This document shows positions 46,438 through 57,049 of a stretch of 64,000 bases of DNA, piece by piece. Each line of letters starts with the position of its first letter. Positions within the stretch are counted from its first letter, which is position 1. Made by a program: the position numbers and the translations under genes. The DNA is from Vandiemenella viatica. Taxonomy: Eukaryota; Arthropoda; Insecta; Orthoptera; Morabidae. The notes beneath the pieces are model-generated. The model was not told the origin of the DNA and did not search any database. It saw only the letters and a program-made list of their open reading frames with translations. The stretch spans positions 48,152,610 to 48,216,609 of the forward strand of contig CM061920.1 in the NCBI GenBank assembly GCA_031002005.1, in the 5' to 3' direction.

Positions 46438-47621
46438 ATTCCGAGCTGGGGTGGAGGGGGATATTCTCCATCGCCCCGAAACTGGTACTGACCTGTTGAA
46501 ATTTGTTTTAACTGCTTCGTTATAATGTCCTCTTCACGTTTTGAACTCTCCTTTCTCGGAGAAGTCGCCACGAATTAAATTAAAAATGCCGAAATGTGAG
46601 ACGCTCCACAACCGCGAAATGTTATGCAAAAATGAAACAAAAATTATCGGTACAGAGATCATATCAACCTAAACAGGTTCGTTTAGTCATAGTGATCGTA
46701 GATAGATTGAAATTCGGCCTGGACCAAGAATAAAAAGTTTACAGGAAATTCGTTCTCCGGTATCCATCTCAGAAACGTAAGCAATCTCTGACTGCTTGTA
46801 TCGATTCTAAGATGGCGGGCCTGCGGATAAAAGTTTTCTATCTGTTAATTTCGTGTGACGTTTTACAACGAAATGTATCTAAAACAGCAAGAAAATATTA
46901 CACAAAAGACTTCATTTCAAAAGATTGTAATTGGTTTTGAGCTCCTGCGGCATCTAATAGCTGCGCGTCATTCTCACATTTCGGTATTTTTAACTTATTC
47001 GTGGCGACTTTTTAGAGAAAAGAGAGTGAAAAAACTTGAAGAGGACATTATAATAGGGTTACCAGACGTCCCCGTTTGACGGGGACAGTCCCCGTATTTA
47101 GCTCTCTGTCCCCGGACAGATTTCGTCCCCGGATTTTTACTGTTGTCCCCAGCATTTTTTTAAATCAAGCGAGAATTCTTTAAAAGCCCTGATTTGCTAA
47201 CGCATTCGTTTAAAACAAGAGATATGAAGAGCACTTCATTCCTTGTACGTGCCTAGGATTAAAAGAAAATTACAAGGATACCGCGTCTTGGACACAACAG
47301 CTTTGGAAAATCAAGTCTCCTTGCTGTGTGCAACATGGCTGCCTGTGATCCTCATTTAAAATGCAAAATGTAAACAATATGTGGCTTTTAAGTTAACCCA
47401 ACCTTTAATGATATAACTTATAAAAGTAAAACGCGTAATTAGGACAAATGTCGAAAGCGTCGCCGGATTTTGGTGAAAAAGTTGTGAAGCGTCCCTGGAT
47501 TTAAAGAAAAAATTCTGGTAACTCTACATTATAACGCAGCAATCAAAAAAATATTTCATCAGATTAGTACCAGTTTCGGGGCGGTGGAGAATATCCCCTT
47601 CCATTCCCAAGCTGTTTTTCA
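46438..47621. repeat. Inverted repeat inside the hAT element
   Basis: The left arm (about 46,438-46,620) reappears reversed on the right as 46,955-47,045 continued by 47,535-47,621; the interruption is the MITE at 47,054-47,526. Diagnostic pairs: ggatattctccatcgccccg (46,458) with cggggcggtggagaatatcc (47,577), and ttctcggagaagtcgccacgaat with attcgtggcgactttttagag (46,999). It is perhaps a foldback element nested within the hAT. Confidence 0.7.
47054..47526. mobile_element. hAT-type MITE, 473 bp
   Basis: Exact 8-bp duplication CATTATAA at 47,046-47,053 and 47,527-47,534. The terminal inverted repeats are TAGGGTTACCAG and TAGAGTTACCAG (11 of 12). The left interior has GACGTCCCCGTTTGACGGGG and further gtccccg words, typical of 'cagggttaccagacgtcc' hAT families. 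No transposase, so it needs one in trans. It is nested inside the arm of an inverted repeat within a larger hAT, giving a relative order of insertion. Confidence 0.88.
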
Positions 47622-49784
47622 GCAACTGTGAAGAGTTTCATAAGTCTACTTTCAGTCTGCATAGCTTTTGCTTACAACGTTTACTTGAAACAATGTATTA
47701 TACCAAGTCACCACTGTAATTATGAACTCAAATTGCTCCATGATATGGCTAAGTGACAAGGCATCTGGTGCTGCAACTGAATAATTCGTTTCAGAAGGGC
47801 GTCACGAACTGAATTGTAGTGATAACGAACTGTAGCGATGCTAGAAACTCTATTCTTGAAACGAATTTCGCAATTTTTTTTGGCGATATACCTTCTAAGT
47901 GCTTGAATACCACTTCCCATCGCTTCTTTTATCGAGAGAATAAGACAAATATTCTTCAAAGAAATCCGTACAAGGAAACAGATTTAACTGATGTTTTGGC
48001 GGCACTTGCTATTACCAGAAAAAATGATCGAATTTAATAAAAAATGCTCGAAGATGCTGGTTCAGAATTTTGCTTTGGACACATTTGTTTCCTCCTACCA
48101 AATTGGATCCACTATCATATCTTTGGCCTCGACAATCGTTCATATCCAAATCGAACTTTTGCAAAGTATCAATGATAAACAGGGCAGCGAGTCCAGCTCC
48201 CAGGTCCCAAAGAGTCACTTTCCGGATTATAAGTACAGCGAAATACTCACGCACTTAGACTTCGTCTTCACTGGTGTCAGGAAAATGATTTCAAAGATAA
48301 TTGTTCGACGTGACTTATGTCAGGAGCTCAATTCAGTATGATGGGAAAATATTTAGATGACCTAACCATAGTCAAAATTTTATTACGAACTTCATTCGTT
48401 TTGAATACATTTGCCAATATAATAAGAAATTAGTCTCGTTATTAGCAATACGACGGAGATGCTCCATCATCAGGGATCATATACCCAGGAAGTTACCATC
48501 ATTAGAAGTATTTCAGATCCAAAGCTTGTTCAGAACAATACATCATTCATTAGAGGATAGCAACCCACTGTGATTTTTCGTCTTCAGTCTGTATTTACAA
48601 ATGCTTGTCTAGTATATTGAAATTATTTAATGGATTCAACGCTTCTATCAAACTGAGCGTGGTGTGATCATGATCTAAGGAAGTTTCGTGAAGTTTGAAA
48701 CGCTCAGATTAGTAACTCCAGTCATCGAATCCTTCTTTTCCCAAATAAAAATGAGACCTTCTGTTGAATAAGTAACATATAAACAATATACTTAATTCGC
48801 AGATTTAGAATAAACAAGCTATCTACTTCTATAAGTTTCTTCATTTGGTGTTACTCTGTGAAAATATGTAGCCTATTCGAAAAATGAAGTCCAGGATTTT
48901 TTTTGGGATTTTTTTCGTTGCTTGTATAATTATTTCATCTCTGCCAGCACAGTCAATAAGCGACAATTTTGAAATATCGTCATAATTTGTACTTTGAAAA
49001 GGCGACGGTGGTGGTATGTCTTGTATACCCACGTGTAATCTTTTGAACAGCATACGATGTTCCAGCCATTGAAAAATCTTCTCGCACATGTTGCTGTTTA
49101 TCATGAGCCTCGTCTGAATAACTTCCATTAAAAGTTTCCTTCCGCCTCGTGTTGAACTAGTTCTGGAGACGATTGAGATGACTTCTAAAAAAAATTACCA
49201 GCAATTTTGAAGCGTTCTCAATTTCGTCTTGGTTTTTGTTTTCTTTTTAAGTACTGTGCACCATAATTTTTATTTTTTTTTCGGTTAGCGACATGTGTTG
49301 TCTCTAAAAGCCAGATAAGCTTATAAATATTTACGATACCAACGTTAATAGTAATTACTGAGGATCTAATATGGTAGAAAGAGATAAATAGGTTGAATCT
49401 CGTCCCATGCACATGTACCCGCTTGCATGAACTTCAAGACTACAGCTGAAAAGACAGGAAACAGGCGCGGGAGGAGCGACGCGGCACGGGAGGGTGCCAA
49501 CTTTGGAACGAGTTGTGGTTTCCATGATTCGAATAACTTGAACTGACTCGAGTAGCAACTGGAATTGACTCTATTCTAAGATAACATACGACCATGCATT
49601 AAGCTGAGACTCTTATTCTTATAAACTCTTCTGGATGATGTGTGTTAAAAGCTGGGTTATAATAGAATTTATTTTTCATTTTTTGCGCAGACGATCTATC
49701 TCTGCCTTTTCGGCGCCCCCCATATGACGGCGCCCGGTGCGGTCGCACCGCTCGCACCGCCCTAGGGCCGCCCCTGCCTCTAAC

Positions 49785-51585
49785 TAGTATAAACCTCAAT
49801 CTTTGTAAAACAGATAACTTTGCTACTACACCACCGATAACAATAAAAGTTACAGTTTTGAAATCAGGAGCAAGCACTTAACACGTTGACATTGATTTAA
49901 ACACGATAATTTGTAATCTAGTGGGGACGTCTAAAAATTGCACAAATTAAGATATAAATCGGGGATTTACCAACTGTTTTTAGGAAATTCATTACCATAG
50001 TACTTACATACATAATTATTTACAAGAAGACGCATTAATTTAGAATTATAGTCATCATATTTTTCATAAACCTTTAAGGGCTAGGCTACACACTGTTAAA
50101 CTTTAAACCCTATCGATAATTAAACTTTTTTAGACTATTTTTTGGTAAGCGGTAGGTCACCATTAGTATGCGACTGTCTTTCGTTTTTCTCTTTACTCTT
50201 CCAGTCGCGGAGTAATCATGCACCAGAGTGTTTCGTCGGGTAGTGTGAGTGTCGGTCAGCCGAGATGACTTTGAACTTTGAAATACGACATGGGCGTGAT
50301 ACACCACCATGTTAACTTTGCCCGCCAGTGACCGGTGCTTGCATTGACTATGGACTTATAAATTTTCTAATGGGGTTTAATCTGGTACTACTTCCTCTTC
50401 ATGACTTGTGATTTCCGGAGACGTTTAGTTCGATAGACAATTCGACTGTAATTGATATTTTTCAAATGTGAAATAAATCCAAAAATTTTCAGCAAGTGAA
50501 CTTTTACATGCTTATGTAGTGAACATTAACCTTTCCTTAGCTTTTCATTTAAATAAGCTTTGTGGCAACTGATAGGCTTTGCAGTTGACTTATCCAGGCT
50601 GATACATGGTCATTTAATTTTTTTAATGCAAACTTAGTAGAACTTTCACCAAGTTAGGAGTCAGTTAAGGTGACTAAACTGATACTACACCCTGAGTACT
50701 GGTTTAGCCCCTTACGTAATTGTTATGGTTTATGGGTCTCCAACTGAATACATTTCTGCCTTGGTCGACCAACATCTACAACCCATAGTCTGTAAGTTCT
50801 CCTTCAATAGCAAGAACAATAATATCTTGAGCATGCAAATATTTAGTTTTCTGAAGAGCAGGAAGGATAAAATGCAACAACAAGAAGACCTATGCCACTT
50901 TTCCTTTCTTCTATATTTGAGAGCAGCTACAGCATAGACCGGCAGGTTTTTTACAAAAATGTGGCATTAAAACTCTTTTCCAACCACTGGCAATAATAAA
51001 ACAAGCTGCACATATCCAACGATGATATAATGCTATGATAAACCAGTGTATATCGCATTCCTTGCTAATATGGAAAGGTGTACTTAGGCAAACCATATGT
51101 TGCATAAACCAAAGTTGTGCCAAACATTCACACTACATCTGCCCGAGTTAAAATGACATATCAGTAGTTGCCAAATGCAGCATCGATACAGGATACTGCT
51201 TTCACTTTACGGCTACAATAATTCTCATATGCATGAGTGGCTATTGGGATGGAAATTTTTCTAAATCTGTTGAAATTCATATCTCGGATTATCTACTCAA
51301 CAGAAATCATGGATTTCTACTAAGTGAAGCATGGAGCCCATTGATCTAGACAATGAAATTGCAGCACAATTTACAAACAGCCTCAACATATTCCTGTAAC
51401 GTACATGCCTCCCTATTGTCCTGCCAACAATCAGCAGTTCCTGGCAGCAGTTAACGACTCCCACCAATAGCCATAGGTTTCTGTTAGTAGTGATTGATCA
51501 ATCAGGGGAGAAAAAAAAAAAAGGATGACATAGTATGATTCTGCATGGTATATGAGAAGCCACATCACCCACCAGCAGGAGTCAA
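49785..51585. other. Intron sequence, nothing recognised
   Basis: Mostly AT-rich; 50,150-50,350 is GC-richer. No exon or named element seen. A poly(A) run lies at about 51,512-51,523. Confidence 0.4.
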
Positions 51586-51647
51586 CAAGGCATTTCATGT
51601 AATCTTGGTTGTCAGGGTTGAACCGCGTCAATTTGTTGAAACATAAC

Positions 51648-51678
51648 GTTTCGGCCATCATTTTGTGGCCTTCTTAAG
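51648..51678 (-). ncRNA. Hammerhead-ribozyme-like motif (reverse copy)
   Basis: On the minus strand: CTTAAGA, A, stem GGCC/GGCC, GAAAC. The third core base of CTGAAGA is changed to T, so it differs from the forward copy at 52,623. Confidence 0.45.
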
Positions 51679-52019
51679 AGTACTGTCACGGCTGGAACTG
51701 CTGCCGCCTATATATAGCACCCGAAGAACGCGCTAGCCGTTTGGAGTGACATCACTCAAACTACCGCCGCCAGCGTGGCCGGTCCGATGGGGGCCTGCAT
51801 CCCGCGTTTTCCCTGATCAAGCATGACCATATTTGGTCAAGTTGTAGCCCGCCGTCCGCGTTCATATTATCTGGTCGTTTTTTAATTTCCAATGCTTCTC
51901 TGACACACCGGGGCCACCATCCTGCTTTCTTGAACCAATACACTTGTGTCATTGAATAAAATTGTGTGCCCACTGTCAGCAGAGTGTTGCGCTACAGCTG
52001 ATTTGCCGAAGCCAGAAGA

Positions 52020-52388
52020 CGAACAAACGGACCCACGGCAGTATTACCCTATGTCCACGGGGTGACGGATAAAATCGGCCGTCTTTTAAAGAAGAAAAAT
52101 ATCCGTCCAATATACAGAGCGCCTAGGAAGATTTCTGATGTGTTTTTAAAAGTCAAAGACAAGAGGGAGAAGTTGCAAACAGCGGGCATATACCAGATAC
52201 CCTGTAGCTGTGGCCAAGTGTATATCGGCGAAACTGGACGGACAGTCAAGGAAAGGCTGTGTGAACACATGAGACATCTTAAAAATAATGACGTCAGCAA
52301 ATCAGCTGTAGCGCAACACTCTGCTGACAGTGGGCATGCAATTTTATTCAATGACACAAGTGTATTGGTTCAAGAAAGCAGATGGTGA
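52020..52388 (+). pseudogene. PLE C-terminal GIY-YIG endonuclease domain
   Basis: Plus-strand frame from about 52,062 begins after a shifted piece with the PEDEQTDP-like start (52,013-52,040) and reads VTDKIGRLLKKKNIRPIYRA, then PRKISDVFLKVKDKREKLQT, then AGIYQIPCSCGQVYIGETGR and TVKERLCEHMRHLKNN. GIYQI...VYIGETGRTVKERLCEHMR contains the GIY-YIG motif, the catalytic Arg and the CxC of the PLE endonuclease, which nicks target DNA for integration. The frame continues as SAVAQHSADSGHAILF and is cut by a stop at 52,386 (WRW to stop), where the reversed copy at 51,761-51,973 still reads WWPRCVREALEIKKRPDNMN. That antisense copy lets one see what the forward copy lost. All key nuclease residues up to the stop appear intact. 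Confidence 0.88.
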
Positions 52389-52622
52389 CCCTGGCGTGTC
52401 AGAGAAGCATTGGAAATAAAAAAATGACCAGATAATATGAACGCGGATGGCGGGCTACAACTTGACCAAATATGGTCATGCTTGATCAGGAAAACGCGGG
52501 ACGCAGGCCCCCATCGGACCGGCCATGCTGGCGGCGTTAGTTTGAGTGACGTCACTCCAAATGGCTAGCGCGTTCTTTGGGAGCTATATATAGGCGGCAG
52601 CAGTTCCAGCCGTGACAGTACT

Positions 52623-52653
52623 CTGAAGAAGGCCACAAAATGATGGCCGAAAC
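52623..52653 (+). ncRNA. Hammerhead-ribozyme-like motif (forward copy)
   Basis: CTGAAGA (52,623-52,629), one A, stem GGCC (52,631-52,634) and GGCC (52,645-52,648), then GAAAC. Type I hammerheads are known in PLE terminal regions. The single extra A before helix II departs from the canonical core, so self-cleavage is uncertain. Confidence 0.5.
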
Positions 52654-52747
52654 GTTAGGTTTCAACAAATTGACACGGTTCAACCTGGACAAACAAGATT
52701 ACATTGACAACGACCGCGGAAGTCTGCGCACCCAAGGCATTTCATGT

Positions 52748-54673
52748 TTCACAAATAGACTCACTTGCCTAATTATTCATGGGAATTTTATTTCTGCAGA
52801 ATAATTTGAATCCCTTACAAAAATTATTAAACCTTTCTAAAAAGCCTAGCTATTTAATAAAAGATATTATAACTTACTCCATCTAATCTGTCAATATTTT
52901 ATACAATATGTAAAAGGGTATACCTTCAAATATACTGCCCCATCCGATATCTAGACATAAGTTTTGGCATTAATAACAAGAACAAATTCATATAATGTGC
53001 TCAGAAGGCATATCTAAATATGCCCTATCACACAACTGGCTTTAATGTCATAATTTAAATAATACATTTTGTTATATATCTATTATCTCACCTAAACCGT
53101 TCAGCAAGAGGCGAGTTACATATAATGTGTAGCGAATAACTTTTATAATCACATTCAATGGTAAAGCACTTTTCATGGTTATTTGTCCATTATCTTGTTA
53201 AAACCAACTAGAAGGGGGTAAATCTCATGTAGTTATATAGTAAAGAACTTTAATAACCATTTTCTTAACAAGAAAGCACATTTTAAATCAATTCTAAAAC
53301 ATTTTTGTAAAAGACATAATACTGAAATAAGGTTGTTTTTCAGTCATGATGAATTTTGTTGCATTAATTTCCACTAAGAAAGCAGAGAATGACAATCACT
53401 TTAAGGTGGTTTTTGTGTGGTTTTAAAATTTATATAAGGAGATATTTCAAATCAAAATAATTCAATATTTTTAGAAAAAACAGCTAGAAAGATAAAAGTA
53501 TGCTTAATCGAAAGAGAAAAATTCAGTTAGTAACAAACATGTAACAGTTCAGAGGTAGCTAGATGTTTAAAGTAAGAAAAACAAAGTTTTAGTGTTGACA
53601 TATGATAGCATCCCCGTGTATGATTTTCAGAAATTAATAGCTCTTAAATGAGAATAATTATGAGAAAAGTTGTCATGGCCAAAAAGATTCAGAATAAATT
53701 AAACTATAACATAGTAAAATTTAGGGAAAATCTGAGTAAAATTAGTGTTCCACGGGAGTGGGGGCTTTTTCTAATTCACTAAAGAATACACCAGTGTTCC
53801 ATGGCGATTCAGCAACAGATAAGCCTACCCTATTTAAAGTCGACCAGCACAAGGAGTCAAAAAATAGTTTTAAAATGGTTTTTCAGCAGGCGTTCGAGGC
53901 GAGAACAGCTCCATGATGGGCAGCGAACTACGAGGCTGAGGACTTTGAAGATTTTTAGTAGTGGTGATACGGGGAGCTTAGAAAATTTCAAATTGTTATA
54001 TACTTTACATTAACGGTCAGGACTGAGGACTCTGATGCTATTCCGGGCTGCCATAGGATAATCTTTCGAATTTTGGGGAATTTTCTGAAAGATTGCCAAT
54101 CAGTGAATGTGAGTGATATCAACCTGCAATCTAATTCAAGGAGATGATAGTTCTGATGCCATATCTTTCTGGTACCTCAACTTGTACTATGTAAAATTCA
54201 AGAACATAAACTTTGTTTATGCAAGAACTGTTTTAATCCATAAACCTTTATCTCTTGGGGTAATTACGGGGGATTGACAACCATATAAAGAACCTATGCA
54301 AGAATCCGTAAAGGTACCAACCAGCACGATCAAGTTCGTATAGAAATGTTGCATAACCCCAATGCACGTTTTGTTATGACAATTTGCTTAAACCAACAGC
54401 AATTAATGATAAGGTATAAGTTTTTATATTGCACAGTTGTATTCCAGGCTAAGTTTAATATCTATTTAACCTGACTGATAAACTCATGGCTACAGTCTTC
54501 AGCACAAAAAGTTGAAAATAAGGTTAGGAACACCAGCATAATAAACTACTGCCTAGTGTCAGATCAAGCTAGTGGCCCATTAACGTAAATTTACATTACT
54601 TTTCAGAAATTGCAACATAGATATGTAGAACCAAACCTCAGTGTACAACATCAGGTACTGGAAAAAAACTGAC
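52748..54673. other. Intron sequence, nothing recognised
   Basis: AT-rich up to the donor of the 54.7-kb exon. A 70-codon plus-strand frame at 53,801 has no recognisable domain. Confidence 0.45.
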
Positions 54674-54854
54674 CTGCACAACTGCAGTAAAAGCGGACCT
54701 CATAATCTCGGCAGCCCCCACTACAGGACAGGCCACTGTGTATATTACAGGTAACACGTTCGCCCGTGTCACTGTGGTCCTCATGGCTGCCTACAACACG
54801 GCACTCAATACCCGTCACATTCTCCCGACCACAATGTGCGAGCTTCATTTCTTT
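54674..54854 (-). CDS. Hml: Hemocytin/hemolectin-like exon: WxxW domain, C-terminal two-thirds
   Basis: Internal 181-nt exon, first of the five in transcript order. Acceptor: gtatctcttccag|AA; donor: GCAG|gtcagt. It enters in phase 0 and leaves in phase 1, matching the chitin-binding exon at 43.6 kb. The peptide includes KLAHCGRENVTGIECRVVGS (the '..C....v.gIECR' segment, with an N-glycosylation site NVT) and GERVTCNIHSGLSCSGGCRD then YEVRFYCSCA, the 'v.C....GL.C....C.DYEVRF.C.C' signature. The W-x-x-W start must lie in an upstream exon, more than 9.1 kb away and outside the window. The usual DQ pair between GL.C and the DYEVR cysteine is shortened to SGG. Confidence 0.88.
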
Positions 54855-55430
54855 CTGGAAGAGATACAGAAGACAATTGTTTAATTGGTAACAGTGAAAT
54901 CCTAGCACTTTCGAAGATAATATACTAAATGATCTCAAATTATATATTAATGATAAGTTTTTTTTATAAGTTTGTATTGCAAAATGCTTAAGCAAGATGC
55001 TAGTCACACTTCAGAAATAGCAAAAACTATATACATTTTACTGTGGTCTTGACTTTTTAATATTCTCCCACCTTTATCTATCTTTTCATTTCAATTTAGA
55101 GGTTACTTACATTATGTGTACACAAAATGTGAACTATCATAAGGGTGCAGATCAGTCTATTATTCCAAAAGTAGCACAATGGTAGTGACGACAGCGTAAA
55201 TTTTTATGCCGGGGTTGATTAGTAAATAATATGATGGGTTGCAAACAATAGTGGTACAAGTGACAAATATTAGAAATGTGGTCTAAGGGCGCAAAAACAC
55301 AGGCCCTGTGCTTATCTTGGGTGCGCCAAACTGATATAAGCTATTGTTATTACCATGCCATCTATCTTTCGGGTGGGTTAACAGTGTGTCTTAATAATGG
55401 ATCTGTATTGTTGGGACCATAGAGGTACAA
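54855..55430. other. Upstream intron, start; possible transposon end
   Basis: Intron sequence of more than 9.1 kb begins here. The words gtggtacaagtgacaaat (about 55,250) and gaggtacaagtgacaaaat (about 55,422) are direct repeats just upstream of the transposase start and may be subterminal binding sites of that element; this is inference. Confidence 0.4.
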
Positions 55431-55438
55431 GTGACAAA

Positions 55439-56520
55439 ATGGCAAAGAGACGTGCTAGCAGAGAATTAAATTATCCAGAAATGATTAGTATCATGGAAGA
55501 TAGTGATGATTCTGTGGAAGGTACATTTAATCTGTAAACAATAGCATTATATTTGTATAAAACAATGGCTTAAAAGCACCATGTGCATCTATGCCAGTTT
55601 TACAGGAACAATCTGTATAAGAACCACAAAAAGCAAATTCTACAAGAACACACAAGAGACAGAAAAACATTGCAGTCAGTAAGAAAAATATAAGAAAACA
55701 GAGATGCAACGAATGAAAAGAATAAGTCTCTACCGAAGGTGAAATAATTCCAGCTAAGATAATAGAAACCTTTAACCATGGTTGTCAATACCAGTGCAAA
55801 ACTTTTACTGATGATCAGCGTAAACTAATTCAAACAGAATTTTGGAAATCAGGAAATTCATTAGGCACTGTGTACAAATAGAGAAACTGAAGCGTTCAAT
55901 GAAGAAGAAAAAAATAAGTACAGTAATCATATTAAATACTAAAAGAGTGTGCAATTTTTTTTTCCTGAAAACCTTAACTATTTCTAATAGAAGATTTACC
56001 GACGCAGCATTCACTAAAACTTCAGTCGTAGGACTTCCAGTATGTGACAAACATAAACCTGGAAATAAAATCAAAGAGCATAAATTGAAGGATGTTTGGG
56101 AACACATCAACAGTTTTCCAAAATTTAAAAGCTATTATTCACCCCAGATGCACCACTTAAAAATTATCTGTCTCCTGAGTTATTAGTATCAAAAATGTAT
56201 TCACTTTGTAAAGAAAAAATCATTGATGAAGGAAAACAACTAGTTAAAGAACGAATCTATACAAACTATACTACTGAATTCAATCTTGGATTCTACAAAC
56301 TAAGAAGTGATACACGTGACAGATTAGAGAATCTTTACAAAAGTGAAGAAAACACGGAAAAGAAACAAAATATCAAAGAGAAAAAAGCAAGTTACTTATT
56401 AGAAGTTGAAAGGACAAGAGAATCTAAACATAGGGACAAAGAGGATGAAGCAGTTCATATGATAACTTTTGATTTACAAAAAAACATTACCTACTAAATA
56501 TTTACAAACAAATTTGATCT
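55439..56520 (+). pseudogene. Transposase-like gene with DSCGGQ core, 5' part (split by PLE)
   Basis: An ATG at 55,439 starts MAKRRASRELNYPEMISIME and stops after 34 codons at a possible donor (GAAG|gtacat). Downstream pieces match a family of multicopy 'uncharacterised' insect proteins as I recall it: VCNFFFLKTLTISNRRFTDA (55,950-56,010), KEHKLKDVWEHINSFPKFKS and YYS (56,075-56,140; 'v..HI.SFP..eSHYcR'), then after a shift MYSLCKEKIIDEGKQLVKER (56,195) and EAVHMITFDLQK (56,447-56,482). Order and spacing fit a DDE-type DNA transposase, but I cannot name the superfamily. The frame is interrupted at 56,520 by the PLE and resumes at 57,721. Frameshifts near 55,870 and 56,155 make it defective apart from the insertion. 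Confidence 0.65.
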
Positions 56521-56571
56521 ATGTTATCTTGGTTGTCCAGGTTGAATCGCATCAATTTATGAAAACCTAAC

Positions 56572-56602
56572 GTTTCGGCCATCATTTTCTGGCCTTCTTC
56601 AG
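56572..56602 (-). ncRNA. Hammerhead-ribozyme-like motif, reverse copy
   Basis: On the minus strand: CTGAAGA, A, GGCC, 10-nt loop, GGCC, GAAACG. All core letters are intact, as in the 52,623 copy, including the extra A. Confidence 0.5.
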
Positions 56603-56890
56603 TTTTTAAAATTCCACGATTCACTGCTGGATGGTGATGAGAGGCTGCATGCAAATAGCGGTTCATGTGCGTGGGTTTGCGATAAACTCCATGGCCCATC
56701 TTCCTTCCACCTCACGATCACGCCAATAAAGGGCAGTTGTTTGTCAACTTAAACTTCCATGGTGAACTTAATTTTGTCATGAGCACTGTTTAAGTGTTGG
56801 AAGAAGGCCTGGAGTGATTCTCGCCTCTGAGGTCAGATAACAAATGTGTCGTCCTTGTAACAGTCATAAACAAGGTTTTAGATTGTGATT
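56603..56890 (-). pseudogene. PLE reverse transcriptase fragment (post-palm region)
   Basis: The minus strand from about 56,865 reads YKDDTFVI, in place of the catalytic YVDDTF motif, then ALQAFFQHLNSAHDKIKFTM-like sequence in shifted frames, and MGHGVYRKPTHMNRYLHAAS followed by HHHPAVNRGILKTEE (56,699-56,600). This is the standard PLE order YVDDTF, HLN..H..IKFTME, GH.VYRKPTHT.RYLHA.SHHHP. It then jumps directly to the element's 3' end with the hairpin, so the connector and GIY-YIG part are deleted in this reversed copy. Confidence 0.82.
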
Positions 56891-57049
56891 ATTGACCACT
56901 TTAAGTGTTTGTGCTTCCATAGTCGGTTACGAAGTGAGCATAGCCACTGGAAAAAGAAATTTTGAAGGAGAGGTTTCTGGCCAACAGCTACAGAGGCCAC
57001 TGCAAGGCTTGAACCACAAGCACTACCTTGTGCTCCAGCACTGGAAGTT

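Larger units (their letters stand above)
45503..49776 (-). mobile_element. hAT DNA transposon (ZMYM1/DUF4371-type), decayed, 4.3 kb
   Basis: The 8-bp duplication CCTCTAAC flanks it (45,495-45,502 and 49,777-49,784), with imperfect terminal inverted repeats CAGAGGCGGCCCTAG and, on the other strand, CAGGGGCGGCCCTAG. An 8-bp duplication with CAG..G ends is the hAT hallmark. The minus strand carries transposase remnants: TLQKFDLDMNDCRGQRYDSG then SNLVGGNKCVQSKILN (48,012-48,190) match the RNase-H-like core of ZMYM1/DUF4371 transposases ('CRGQGYDNGSNM.G...GVQ..I'), and 47,720-47,959 holds a following segment (ATVRYHYNSVRDALLKRI). Frames are broken throughout. The element also contains an inverted repeat and a second hAT-type insertion, listed separately. 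Confidence 0.82.
51601..52732 (+). mobile_element. Penelope-like element with inverted 3' ends, flanked by 15-bp target duplication
   Basis: CAAGGCATTTCATGT lies at 51,586-51,600 and 52,733-52,747. Between them, 51,601-52,006 is a reversed partial copy of the element's 3' part, joined at 52,006/52,007 to a forward copy (52,007-52,732). The two arms (51,601-52,006 and 52,297-52,700) are closely similar inverted repeats; the forward copy has 32 extra terminal bases (to gcgcaccc). This head-to-head arrangement resembles the partial inverted copies described for Penelope-like elements. Each arm contains a tatatata promoter-like word (cctatatatagc) and a hammerhead-like hairpin. The reverse transcriptase body is absent. 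Confidence 0.88.
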
